This document shows positions 32,599 through 43,393 of a DNA stretch of 64,000 bases, in pieces. The notes under the pieces are model-generated. The model was not told the DNA's origin. It did not search any database and was given only the letters and a program-made list of their open reading frames with translations. Within the stretch, counting starts at the first letter, position 1. Each line of letters starts with the position of its first letter. Source of the stretch: Aphelidium insulamus (taxonomy: Eukaryota; Aphelidiomycota; Aphelidea; Aphelidiaceae); NCBI GenBank assembly GCA_036784855.1, contig JAZDSV010000002.1, positions 356,501 to 420,500 of the forward strand. The letters are read 5' to 3'. A program made the translations under genes and the position numbers.

Positions 32599-33001
32599 CT
32601 ACCTCTGCAGCCGCTGGTATACAATGTTGACCGCCTTGTCAAATCGTTTTCCCGGCGGGCCTTCAATGTGGAGCAGGCGGCTATTCGGGTCGTATGACCA
32701 CCTGACGCCCTTTAATCGCGACAGATCGTCCGAGTGCCGTGTGTCTGCTATTCGTCAGTCACATGAGACTATCATCCATCTATATATGTAAGCACATCCA
32801 TCTCCACCTACCGTCGTGAGCGGAGAATATGCTGGGCAAGCTGGTAGTGCATATATCATCAGGTACGACGAGGGATGCGCGGCGGTACCGCCCATGGGTG
32901 ACCGCGAGGGGCGGCGAGTGGGTCGAAGGGGGCGCATTATCGACATCAGGGCCGTCCGCACTCCCTCGTCGGTGCAGCAGCGACTTGAATGAACGAAGCA
33001 T
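32599..33001 (-). CDS. Small hypothetical protein, possibly mitochondrial
   Basis: Two exons: 33001-32812 and 32747-32599 (about 112 aa). An in-frame ATG at 33067 would add a 22-residue basic, aromatic leader (KFCFAFPRRFSFVHTSFR) resembling a mitochondrial presequence. The C-terminal exon is the better conserved-looking part: GVRWSYDPNSRLLHIEGPP, GKRFDKAVNIVYQRLQR. An alternative acceptor 3 nt downstream changes one residue. I do not recognise a family. It is divergent from the gene at 33208 and convergent with SRP9. Confidence 0.55.
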
Positions 33002-33207
33002 GATGAGCCTGAAACTTGTATGCACAAAAGAGAAGCGACGAGGAAATGCGAAACAAAATTTGATCACCTGCTCTCTCTCGCGGTGAAGGAGAAACGCGTC
33101 ACGTGACCCCGCCTAATGGAAACAGATTCACAAAGTGTGGCGCAGCACTTGCACAACCCTAACCCCTTTTCTGCACACTGTTTCTTCATTGTTTGATACG
33201 CGTCGAC

Positions 33208-33860
33208 ATGGCGGCAGACACGACCACGCTTGACACACTCACGGCATTCCCTCGGTTCGTTGACGCGGATGATGTGGGCGCTGCAGAGACCGCTGCCGTT
33301 AACAAAGGTACGAATCACGCTCATACAGTATTGTGGTTGACACTGTAGACTTGATCGCGGCCAAATTGTCTAGGCCACTTGGCATTAGTGACGAAAAGTT
33401 TGTGTGGCTAAATAAGCGCATACGGCCAAGTAGTGACATTGCGGAGGAGCGTAAATGCATGGAGCAAGACGCAGTAGCCGGCTCTACTACTGATAGCAGT
33501 ACGGAATGTGTCACGGACACTTCATGGTGGACTAGAGTTATGCGCCGGCTGTTCGGGTCAACGCACGCGGAATTGCCGGCCACGCCTCTAGACGCCACCG
33601 ACGCCGAGATAATCAATCCTAAAGCTGTGCGACGTAGATGGTCCATGGGCGGGCTGATAACTGAACCTGTGCCAGTTGTGGACGTGGAACAGCGACATCG
33701 CAGTCTTCCGGCGCATCTCGGCGGCGAAAACAACCCGACCATTCTACCAATGGCAATTGTTCCACCCGATAATTGGCCGCCCAGCGCTGCCCAACAATTC
33801 ATTCTTGTTCCCGTTGTAGCCACGACCGCCACTGCCGAGTCGAACGGTGGTAACGCCTAG
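33208..33860 (+). CDS. Hypothetical protein
   Basis: Two exons: 33208-33307 and 33349-33860 (203 aa). Phase 1 splicing joins NK to DLIAAKLSRPLG. The protein is hydrophilic with a Trp/Arg-rich centre (SWWTRVMRRLFG) and a Pro/Val-rich C-terminal part (VPVVDVEQRHRSLP, PPDNWPPSAAQQFILVPVV). There is no signal peptide, membrane segment or known domain that I can name. It is convergent with DBF4 (62 bp). Confidence 0.55.
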
Positions 33861-33922
33861 CACTATATTCTTCACTTCACAATACATGTGCCATACACGC
33901 ACGATGTAAATGTATTTCCCGA

Positions 33923-36779
33923 TTAAACATGCTGCATGTCACGGTACAGAACTCCAGGTGCCGCGTACTCAATCTTGACGTCCACTCGGACACCTTGCGC
34001 CCGCGCACTCTGCCTGGTCAGTGGCGTGGTGTCACACGGCGACTGAGATCGTGAACGGGAATCATATCGCGCGGCCGATTCGCTTGCCCGTCGTTTGCCG
34101 CGGCGTGGCGGTGGACTGTCGCGATACAGAGCTGACGCTGCTGTCGTAGTTCTTGTTCGCTTGCGTCTACCCCCGTCGCAAAGCACAGGTGTCACCATGA
34201 TTCTTTCATCGAGAGCGTGGGGACGTTGCCTTGCCCGAGGAGTTTTCTGAACGCCCACAGCATTGCCCCTGGCAGTAGTTTTAATCGAACCGGTGGACAG
34301 TGTTGGCGTTTGCGGTAGTTGAGGTGACATCCGCAGCAGGCTGCATCCAAGCTGCTGTTTTCGCCCTCGCGTCAATGGAACCATGTCCACGTAGGTTTCG
34401 GTGCGGTTGTCAGGCTGCGGAGTAGCTGCTGCGGCAGTTTTGGCGCCACGCGAAGATGAAGTGGTGGGCGGATTCGATAGCGATGATGACGAAGACACGA
34501 TATTGGCAGCGGCGCTTTCCTGCTGGGGTCCAGAGTGACATTCGGATTCCGAGCAAGCCGTTTCATCGTCATCATCAAACGATGACCTTGCAGCTGCTTC
34601 CTGCTTCGGCGACGAGATGATGGTGATTACTTCTGCAGCCTTTCTATGTTCACTTGCCGAAACGCACGGAGAATCCAGATCTCGAACTGAATTCTCGTCG
34701 ACTTCTTGCAGTTGGCTTTCCGCAGCAGCAGGAGCAGTTATCCTAGGCAGCGCGGCAAACCGTATCATATTTTCTATATAGTGAACATCGAGCCTGTCGT
34801 CAAGACTATTGAATCGGACAGTGAAACAGCAGGTTTCATGGTCGGTAGGTCGCGCTGAAATGGTTGAATCCATGCTGAATGGGTCAGTGTCCCACCAGTG
34901 CCGCTCCATTGCACCTTCGTCATCAGATTCGTCCACATGAATCCAGCCGTCACGCGCACGGAAGAATTCATGGCTATGCAGGCCGGTAGCACTTGAATGA
35001 GTATCGACAGCAGCGCAAGGAGGCCGATTCAACGAGTCGATGAGTGCGTCGAGCTTGACGTAATTTTCGGCATTGGATGCATATTCGACATGTGCTGCTT
35101 TGAGCATATGCTACGGCAAGAAAAAGTTATAAACAAGCTAAGATAGTATGCACAGCATGCTGCAAACTAACCTGATCAGCGTCTGAGAAGTGCGCGACGC
35201 AACACTCGCAGAATCCGGGGCGAAGTTCCGGTGCAGGCGGCGAATTAACCTTTTGAGCCACAAGGGCCCGTTCTTTGCGTCGCGCCGCACGCTCCTTTCG
35301 CTCGATATAACCTTCGGACAAGAGTTTGATGGCAACTTTAGTCTTTTCTTGAAGTGCCTTCAGCCGCTCGGACTGCTCAATCACTTTCACCGTTTTGCCG
35401 GACGCTGCTACCGCACGCAAGCTGGAGTGCACGAGATCAAAGATTGTTCCAGTGCCGACCTTGGATTTGTCGGTACTTGAGGAGCGCCGCGATAGTGTTC
35501 GCAGCATAGATGTCGAGCCATCGCTCTCATCATCGTTGATGGGACGGGCAAATATTGTGGGGTGGTGGAATGGGCAGTAGCCGGGCGCGCAGTTGAGATC
35601 AATGAACGGATATGTAAAAAGTTTGGCCGAACTGTTACTGCTATTGCTGTCTGTAGCTGGTTGTGGTACGTATTCCTTGTACGATGGCCGGAAGCTGTCG
35701 CGATCATCCTCAAACATCATATATCTGCCAGGAAGTTAAATCCCCATATGTTCACGTGCACTTCGACATACTTGTGTTTAAAGAGACGGAACTCGCCTTT
35801 CGGCGCTCTGGGAAGAGGCCGGACGGCCGCGTTGCCAGCGCGCGTGGATTTAAGTACGTTGGCGTTGACTGGCGCCACAGGAAACGAAACATTGAAATAG
35901 CGAGTCAGGATTGCTTTGATTGCTGTGACGCTGTTAGATACTAGACACAATGATAACCAGTCACACTGCACCTTTCAATTCAACTACCCGAATGTTGTTG
36001 GCCTTGGCTTCCGCGACGTAGTCACAGCTGGGAGCACTGTCTTGACGCCTCCTTAAATTGAATGAATACACATGCATGTGCGTATATATGTGTGCGCACC
36101 TCGTGTTAAGCAAAGGATTGACAAACACGCCCGATGCATTAAGTTTGTTGGCCGGTACTGAACTCCACGACGCACGCGAACTCTCTGCTCCGCCTGCAGT
36201 GTTGGCTGCCACTTGATGGTGCAATTGGGGATTGAAGGGTGTCTGGGGAGCCGGGCTCTGTCTGGGAGCTGTGGTGGACTGGCCGGCATTTATCAGCTCT
36301 CCCGCCTCATCTCCGACCGTGATTAAACAGGTGCACGTGTCCTTGGAGAAGCGCTTTTGTATTTTCTATCCCGCATTGTTACATGAAAGTAATATATGTT
36401 AACACAATACAGCACAATGCAAAGATATTTATATTTATATATATATATATAATTACGGACGTATAAACAATTATGCTGTAAGACATACAGCAGAGAGCCG
36501 GTGCATCTCGCGCAAGACAGTGACGACTGTGGGCGAGTTGTCCACTCGGTCCACAAAGAACACTGTGCCGCGAAAAAAGGCCGAATACTTTTCCCTCTTT
36601 GCGGCCAGCTCTGCGTCGAGTGCCGGAGCCACAGGCAGTGCAGTTCTGGCGGCCGCAAGTGGCACCATGCCATTGGCTGTTCGGGACAGTGTCTGTGACC
36701 GGACCAGTGACTGTCCCGTCTGGTGTGGCTGCCGCAATATGGCCTGGGCCTTTCTGGTGCGCACCAGTGGCTGCTCCAT
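33923..36779 (-). CDS. DBF4: Dbf4-type regulatory subunit of Cdc7 kinase
   Basis: Six exons: 36779-36489, 36365-36100, 36051-35972, 35922-35772, 35724-35172, 35110-33923 (842 aa); all phases agree. Dbf4 activates Cdc7 to fire replication origins through MCM phosphorylation. All three family motifs appear in order. The N/BRCT-like motif is FFRGTVFFVDRV then LSAKIQKRFSKDTCTCLIT, and its partner helix YVAEAKANNIRVVELKAIKA. Motif M is HKYMMFEDDRDSFRPSYKEY. The C zinc finger is PGFCECCVAHFSDADQHM...H (Cys-x2-Cys, His-x5-His), whose first His is supplied by the exon 5/6 junction. The long Ser/acidic C-terminal tail is poorly conserved. Intron 1 (about 123 nt) is the longest I found and contains an AT microsatellite. 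Confidence 0.9.
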
Positions 36780-36844
36780 GATGGGTATGTACAGTCGGCG
36801 GGCCGATGCGTATGTTGTGCACTGCCGCCAAGCAGTTTGCGGGC

Positions 36845-36899
36845 GTCTGTGTGTCTGTGTGTCTGTGTGTCTGTGTGTGCAAGCTTGTGTGTGTGTGCC
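36845..36899. repeat. GTGTCT / GT simple repeat in a divergent promoter
   Basis: Four tandem copies of GTGTCT-type hexamers are followed by a GT run. They lie in the 170-bp gap between the DBF4 start (minus) and the start of the hydrolase-like gene (plus). Length variation here could affect both promoters; that is an inference. Confidence 0.75.
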
Positions 36900-36949
36900 G
36901 GCGCCTTGCTTGAAACAGGCAACGCGCTCGCAGGGCACAGAAAAAAAAA

Positions 36950-38292
36950 ATGCGCGCGCTTTCGGCAGGGTGGACGGCGGCCTGGCTTTCTCGGGTGCGC
37001 CGCTCCTCCGCCGCCCGTGTTGCCCTCGCATTCGTGGCCGTCTATGTTTATCACCGGGTGTCGCTGCATTGGAGGCGGCGCCGTCCACGCGGTCCAGGTG
37101 TGTGTCCTATTTGTGGCACCGTGTCCTCGACTGACTGCGAGTGTATTTCAGGTCGTCGGGTGTCGGTGCCGCTCAGTGTCGCCGCAACACCCACCAGCGA
37201 TGTTGGATCGGTGGTAGTGGAGCAGTCCGTGTACTACTACTACTGCCTGCCGGTGCATGTGGCTGAGCCTTTGGGCGTCAAATCATCTTCCCCTAGTCTT
37301 TCTGCCACAGGGGCCGCCAAGCGCCCGCCGCCCACCGTTGTGTTTGTCGGTGGCTGTACTTATAGTGCCGCCGCCTGGTTCTTTATGCAACGTCGTCTGG
37401 CCGAGCATGGAATCCCTTCGTTCTCCTTTGACCGGCCTGGCTATGGTAGAGTGTACTATTCTACATCTATCGTGCCTACTAATTATACTTCAGGGCTGAG
37501 CACCCCGCTCGCTGTCTCTTTGACTGCGGGACAGGCAGCACAACATTTACACCAGCTGCTGACATTTGTGGGAGTCAGGCCGCCGTACATTCTCTGCGGG
37601 CATGAAACGGGCAGTGTCGTGGTCCGCGACTTTGTCTCCCAATTCAGTGCCGACATCGCCGCGCTGGTTCTGGCTAATCCTGGTAACGATATTATCGGAC
37701 ATATATTGTTATAGTATTTAATATGAGCGTAGTGACACCGGGAGAGTTGCAACAGCATGCCAAAGAAAATCTGCCTGCACATTACCGTTTGATGGGCATA
37801 TTTGCCGCCACCGGCCTCTATGGCCTCCTTAGTGGCACTGCAAGTGGTATCGTGTCTGCGTGGGGCGCACTCGCTGCTGGTGTGCAATCGCTTATATACC
37901 GGCATCGAACCGATACTCCCAACAGGATGTCCAATTCATACGAACAGTACTTGGCGGAGCAGGAGGCCTTATGGCTCGCTGATGACATGGAATTCATGTT
38001 CCAGGCTCTGATGGATGAGGGCACGTGGTACACCGCTGCCATGGAGTTGGAAATGCTGCTCAGCGCTGGCGATGTCGGAACTGCCTTATCTACGGATCGC
38101 ACGTCTATTGTGCAGTGTTGCGCCCAGGATCAGGAGCTGACTATCGACACTGCGGGATCGATTGCAAGTTGTTTTCCCGGAATTAAAGTGGTCGAGGACT
38201 CGGCACTGTTGCCGGCGCAGGCAGTCTGGAGCGAGACACTTGCCAGTGTACTTGTTGACGTTTGCAGCGCTGCCACCACCGCTACCACATAG
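36950..38292 (+). CDS. Membrane-anchored alpha/beta-hydrolase-like protein with altered nucleophile elbow
   Basis: Exons 36950-37445, 37494-37682, 37733-38292, with a further probable 54-nt intron at 37098-37151 (396 aa, or 414 aa if it is retained). An Arg-rich N-terminus flanks one membrane segment (ARVALAFVAVYVYHRV). The hydrolase core is recognisable: VVFVGGCTYSAAAWFFMQ (oxyanion strand), FSFDRPGYGLSTP (spliced), then YILCGHETGSVVVRDF, where the expected G-x-S-x-G elbow has Glu in place of the nucleophile Ser. The downstream part holds a helix-rich cap-like region and DMEFMFQALMDEG. The terminal Asp and His of a triad are not obvious. It may be a non-catalytic member. The C-terminus is 31 bp from MLYCD. 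Confidence 0.7.
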
Positions 38293-38323
38293 AGATTTAT
38301 CAAATAATTTTACTAAACTATCA

Positions 38324-39916
38324 TTACAACTTGGACAGTGGACTTGTGTGCAGTGCCGGTGACAGCTCCACATAACTCTCGCGCAGATATCTGTTTCGTC
38401 TTCGTGTCCGCACCGCTCTGTCGGTATCGTATCCGTAATTGACCATCAAACCATACGACTGTTGCAAACGTGTGGCCGATGTCGTGTCCCCATTAACGCA
38501 AATGCGCTCAATACGCGCTCCATTCTTCAGATGAAAGTTGGCTATGAAAATTATTGATTATCACGTTTAGCACTTCACAGATATATCCGTGTAATGCAGG
38601 CAAGTAGAGTCCAGACTAGCAATGAAGTACAACGACTTGCCGACAGAGTCAATAACGCGTCGTCCATTGGCAGACATTGTAGTCAGGTAGTCAAGCGTGA
38701 GCTGAGTGGCGGCATGCCGGGTTGTCGTCGATATGATTCTTTGGTTGGTGGCCATCTCAGCGTCAATTTGAGCACCCCTATCTTTTGTATCACTGCTCTG
38801 CGTTACCCATTTCCGCAACCCTGGAATCGGCGATAGTGTACAACATGTGTGCAGGTGTGGATGTGTTTGCTGCAGCGACTGCAGTGACTGGGAAATTAAT
38901 GCGTGTCCCATGTCAATCCCCGCCAAGCCTGAAATCATACAGAGTTACAAGGGACGCGATACATCAATCTAGATAATATATGTTACATACCTGGAAGTGG
39001 CGAGGATATGGAGTAGAATGCAGCTGTATTGTACGCAGATTCCGGCACAACACAGAGGCCCGTATTCACATCGATTATGGCATTGATGCGCGCAGGCATC
39101 TCTGTCAACAGCGCCACATACACAAATGCCAACACGGTGTCGGGTACATGTTTGTGAAAGAGACCTTTGTTAACCAGAAGTGAGTCGGAGTAGATAAAAG
39201 AGTTGGTATAAATTAGTGTGTACAATACCGAAAGCGCGCCTCCCCTGTCCACATCGCTGTCGCAAGTCCGCATCACTTTGCACGGGCTGCACGGCCTCGC
39301 CTCTTCGGAGCTGCATCGGCATTATCACTTTAGAGCAAGTATCAGCGAGCGTCTAACCTGTGCCTGCCATGACAGCCAGTTAGAAGTTAGCTCCGTCGTG
39401 CACGATACAAGCTCACCGCCAATTGGGGAAGCATCTCGTGGCGTATCTGTCGGAGTTGCACCATCGGCTCTGCGTGAGTTGCAGAGGCGCCGCCAGTCAC
39501 AAATATATGCTCTTTAAAGTACGCCGTCAGGTCCGATAGCAACTTCTGGCCGACTCCGACTAGCTATCACGCAGAAAGCCTGTCAGAGCGACAATAATGT
39601 ACCACATTAGGACCTCGTTGTGCCGTATGCCAAGCAGGTCAGCACGTAGCTCTACCAGATCCATGATGTCTTTGCCATCTATTGGGGCATGGTGACGGCC
39701 AGTGCTGACGCCAAAGTCTGATGCTATCAGGGACGTGGACGACGAGGACGAAAGCGACTTCAAAAGGCACGCTCTCCGCCGCTCCCCGTCATATCCGTGT
39801 GATAGACACTCCCGGTACACGCTCAGCCAATGAGGCCAGTAGAAGTGGCGCGACTGCATGGCCTTGGCGGAGAAGTGACGAAACAGCAGAGGACGGCAGC
39901 GCAGTGTATTTAACAT
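38324..39916 (-). CDS. MLYCD: Malonyl-CoA decarboxylase with mitochondrial leader and peroxisomal SKL tail
   Basis: Six exons: 39916-39614, 39563-39417, 39352-39229, 39164-38991, 38928-38617, 38541-38324 (425 aa). It decarboxylates malonyl-CoA to acetyl-CoA, sparing fatty-acid oxidation. Aligned by eye to the human enzyme: LVELRADLLG; EAVQPVQSDADLRQRCG; FHKHVPDTVLAFVYVALL; TAAFYSISSPLPGLAGIDMG; the catalytic Ser in TLSPIPGLRKW; the catalytic His in NFHLKNGARI; and SYGLMVNYGYD. The N-terminus (MLNTLRCRPLLFRHFSAK) is a likely mitochondrial presequence, and the last three residues are SKL, a PTS1 signal, as in mammals. The exon 2/3 junction and the weak donor at 38616 are the least certain points. 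Confidence 0.9.
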
Positions 39917-40137
39917 CGTCTCTCATTAATCAGGCTCCAACAAGAACAGCAAGCACGGTTGTACTTTGTATGACAAGGAGAATGCATCGCTGCAGAATGC
40001 GCTCGGCAACAACGTTATGGATTTACACCCGAACAGGAAAAAAAGGAGCAGATATCTTGTGCATTTTATCTCCAACACGTTCTGTACGAACAGCTAGTTC
40101 AACATTGAACGCATTATCTAACCGTCTTCACCGACAA

Positions 40138-43100
40138 TCATTTCTTACTCCAAGGCTCCACGCCACATAATACTTTGAACTCGAGGACTGAAAAAGAATA
40201 AATATCGCTAAGAAAAGTGCCCAGCATATCCAAGTTTTCTCCATCGCTGCGGTACCGTTTGATCATCTCTGGTGCCGCGTAGATTACGGTCAGAGCATTG
40301 AGTGTAACGCTGCGGAATGCTCGAACCAACTCCAACTCGGGTGCAAATATCGCGGCTATGCCAAGATCTGCCAGTACAAATGTGGGCTGGCCGCGATCAT
40401 TCAACTCTACCAGCACATTGTCCGTCTTGATATCTCGGTGTGCCACCAACTTCGAGTGCATGAATGATAGCCCGTGCGACACATGAAGCAGACACCGCAT
40501 CCGATCTGCCATCGACACCAACTTTCTATCCTTGATAAATGCTGAAAGAGTTCCGCCGGGATAGTATCTCATAATTATGGCGAGGGGCTCGGTGGACCAG
40601 CCGAGTATGCGCACAACATTTGGGTGTCCGGTCAGATAATGCATCACTGCCACCTCCTGATGAAAAGCCTTCAGGACGCTGGGGTTGATGCGTTTGGTTG
40701 ATTTTGCGGCCACAATTTTGACAACAATTCGCTCGTGTGTCGAGACAGTCAGCTTGGGGTCGAAAGCCGTACCCAGGTACACTGCCCCACTCCCTCCGCG
40801 CCCAATCTGGGTGTCCCAACGGAAATCCGTTTCTGCTTGAAATTGCAGGTAGCCGGGAAGAGAAAATTCCTTCAAGTACTGCGTTGCTGTCTCTCCCGTA
40901 TATGTCGTTAAGCCCTTCTTTGTAGCTGATCTGGACGATGTTTTGCCGGTGGCCGTGGTAGTGTAGTGCGCGGTGCTCGTAGTCTCTCCATCGGTGGAAG
41001 TCAGCAGCGTGCGCGAACTGGACTGATTTAGTTTTTTATGTTTCTTGGAGCGTCTTCGGTATTCGACGTAAAGCAATGCAAGCAAAATCACAGCCGAACC
41101 AGCAATTATAATCATCGACACCGGTGTGGTGAGGTACTGATCGAAACCGCTGGAGCTGAGCGCCATGTTATCACCACTAAGAATAGATGTAGCTGCTATC
41201 AAGCATTAGAAGGAGGCTAGTGCATGCGTGTATTACCAAGAACTGTTGAATTTAAACTCGTATTGTTGCTATCTGTTCCAGGTGTTTCTGTAAATATCGC
41301 TTGACCTACAGTTGTGACAGATTATATGCCGTAGGAAAGTGCGGTCAACGACTACCTGTTAATGTAATCGCGCGCGTAGTCCCAGCGTCTGTTTTCGTCG
41401 GTATGGTTAAAATTGTACCGACGCTAAATGTCAGCGGCGTATTTATGGTCAAAATTGATGTTGACGAGTCAGACTGTCTGGGGGTAATGGCCGACAGCAA
41501 GGTAGTTGTTGTGCCACCGATTACATTCGGCCACAGAAGAGTTGTCGCTGTTACCGTCAAAATTGACGATGTCTGTTGATTTGACGGTGTAACAGACAGA
41601 ATGCTCTGCCCGACATAGCCTACGACCTCCAGCTCCCATAAGTCAGACAGCACACTGTTAGTGCCAGCTCCGTCGTAACCGGTACCGCCGTAGATGTAAC
41701 ACACCGCCGAATTGACTTGGCATGTCATTGAATGGTAAGCGCGACATCCCGGCATCGTGGAGTTTGATGAAACTCCAATACTTCCATACTGGCCTGCGAC
41801 GCGATAGTTTGCAGTACCTCCGATGAAGCTCCACAGTTGTTTGCTGAAATCAAAAACCCAAGCGTCATTTTTTGAAGAGCTTGTGTTGGTGATCCCCGAG
41901 GTAAATACAAGTATCGGCAGATTTCCTGCTTGTAGCATTTGAAAATTCGCTCGCGCACCGGGGGTGAAGGACGCATTAAAAGTTCCGACTGCGCCATATA
42001 TCGCTTCTTGATTAGGCGACTTCGACCCGCCTATCCAAATCCATTGTCGCGCACCAGAATAGGTGTACTTCCAAAGATCCGACAATAGCACGGGTGCTGC
42101 AAGGTTATACTTGTAAGTACTTGTAAGTATTTGCGTACCGGTACTGGTTGCAAGAGTTGCCGCACCGCCAAATAAGTACAAATCGCCACTGGTCGCGACC
42201 GTGACTTGGTGTTGCCACCGCGCGGGAGGGACATTTGTGTCAGCTGCTACTCCAAAGCCAGCATTGAAATTTCCTACTCCGTTACAATTTGAATTGCCCT
42301 TGATACGGGTCCATTTGGTGGCAGTGATATTAAACTCCCACAAATCCAACAAGTATCCTGCGCGTATATATCATAAATCAAGTGGGACGATGCTTTCAAT
42401 AACGGACAACCTTGGTTTCGTGAGCCGCATAAACCGTTTCCGCCGAATAAAAGCAGTACCGGACGGACGTAATGTGCTCCCATGCTGGAACTTTCTCTGT
42501 GCGCTGGCCACAATATATTGATATCTGGCGATGTGGAGCTTGCCAATACTTGGCCATCACCGCTTAGCCACGCCCAATTATTTGTAGTTGTATTGAATCG
42601 CCACAAGTCACTGACGACGCCTGAGCAGATTTACAATGATTACGTAGTACCGTGCAGCAAAAGCAAATATACCGTTCACGAAGTTATTATTGGGCTTGTA
42701 AAAGTTTGTGCGTCCTCCGTGAACATAGAGATGCCCATCAACGGGCGATATTATACACGACATGCTAAACAAGCTGCCAGGACTATTGGAAACGTCTTCG
42801 ACCATCTGTGTTCCGTATGTCGGCGCAACGTTAGTTGCCGTAGGCTGGCCGCTCAACCACGCCCACAATTGACTATCCATATCGTAGGCCCACAAGTCAT
42901 TTACGCGGCCTGTATCGTGAGATAGAGTGTGGCTATATGCGAATTGCGTGCCTGCAGTTGAATAGCCGCCAAAAAGATATAATTTTTGCTGGTCCGTGTT
43001 TAATGTCAGGCAGTGAGTGTTTCGTGCTCCTGGTTGGTTGGCCGACGAATACACGCCTTGCTGCGCTCCAACAACCACCACATATCGAGCGACGTTGGAA

Positions 43101-43192
43101 CCATCTATCCAAGTAAATGTGCTGTTGCTTATGGCAGCACAAAGCTGCACTGCGACTGCGAGGCAGCTAATGATTCGAGAATTTCGCAACAT
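40138..43192 (-). CDS. Kelch-propeller receptor-like kinase, copy 1
   Basis: Seven exons: 43192-42952, 42909-42673, 42620-42411, 42357-42139, 42096-41356, 41287-41237, 41195-40138 (918 aa). A signal peptide (RIISCLAVAVQLCAA) precedes six or seven Kelch blades (YLFGGYS; NDLWAYDMDSQLWAWLSG; SDLWRFNTTTNNWAWL; LDLWEFNITATKWTRIKG; SDLWKYTYSG; NDAWVFDF). A Ser/Thr stalk, a membrane helix (about 594-612) and a TKL-like kinase (about 690-918) follow. The kinase keeps GRGGSGAVYLG, the Lys in VVKIVA, HRDIKTDNVLV and AAPE, but has Asp-Leu-Gly for DFG. It ends at GVEPWSKK, right after helix alphaF. Intron 1 has a GC donor (GCACGC) where copy 2 has GTACGC. It is probably a surface sensor. Confidence 0.85.
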
Positions 43193-43393
43193 TCGATACT
43201 TAACGTTCGTAAGGCAGACTCGTGTCGGTTTTCTGGTAACAAACACAACTTTGCGTGGTTGCCGTAAATTGCCGTTTGTTTGTGCCGTTATTGTTTTTTG
43301 CATTCGCTCTCCTCCTGCTTTTTTATGACACACCGCACCCGACGATTATGTATGCACAGCACTGTATTAACGTCGCTGACCAAAACGGTTTAT

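Noticed and set aside
32855-33060. A plus-strand ORF (32829-33086) antisense to the small hypothetical gene
   Set aside because: The minus-strand model has a good splice junction and a coherent C-terminal exon; the plus frame has neither motif nor plausible start context.
36471-37088. A 205-codon minus-strand open frame read as an independent gene
   Set aside because: Only its last part (from the ATG at 36779) is coding, as DBF4 exon 1. The upstream part is low-complexity GT-repeat sequence overlapping the divergent hydrolase-like gene.
37098-37151. A CPICG...CEC zinc-binding motif in the hydrolase-like protein
   Set aside because: The cysteines lie inside a 54-nt segment with a GT donor, a CTGAC branch-like site and a TTTCAG acceptor in phase 1, so it is more likely an intron than a zinc site.
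38542-38616. An AT-AC (U12) intron before the last MLYCD exon
   Set aside because: A GT donor at 38616 (weak, GCTA/GTCTGG) gives the right phase and the family spacing SLYFIATNFHLKNG, so no U12 intron is needed.
39917-40137. A downstream exon supplying the missing kinase C-lobe of copy 1
   Set aside because: Translations of both possible acceptors in this gap give no alphaG-alphaI-like sequence, and copies 2, 4 and 5 stop at the same point without any shared downstream exon.
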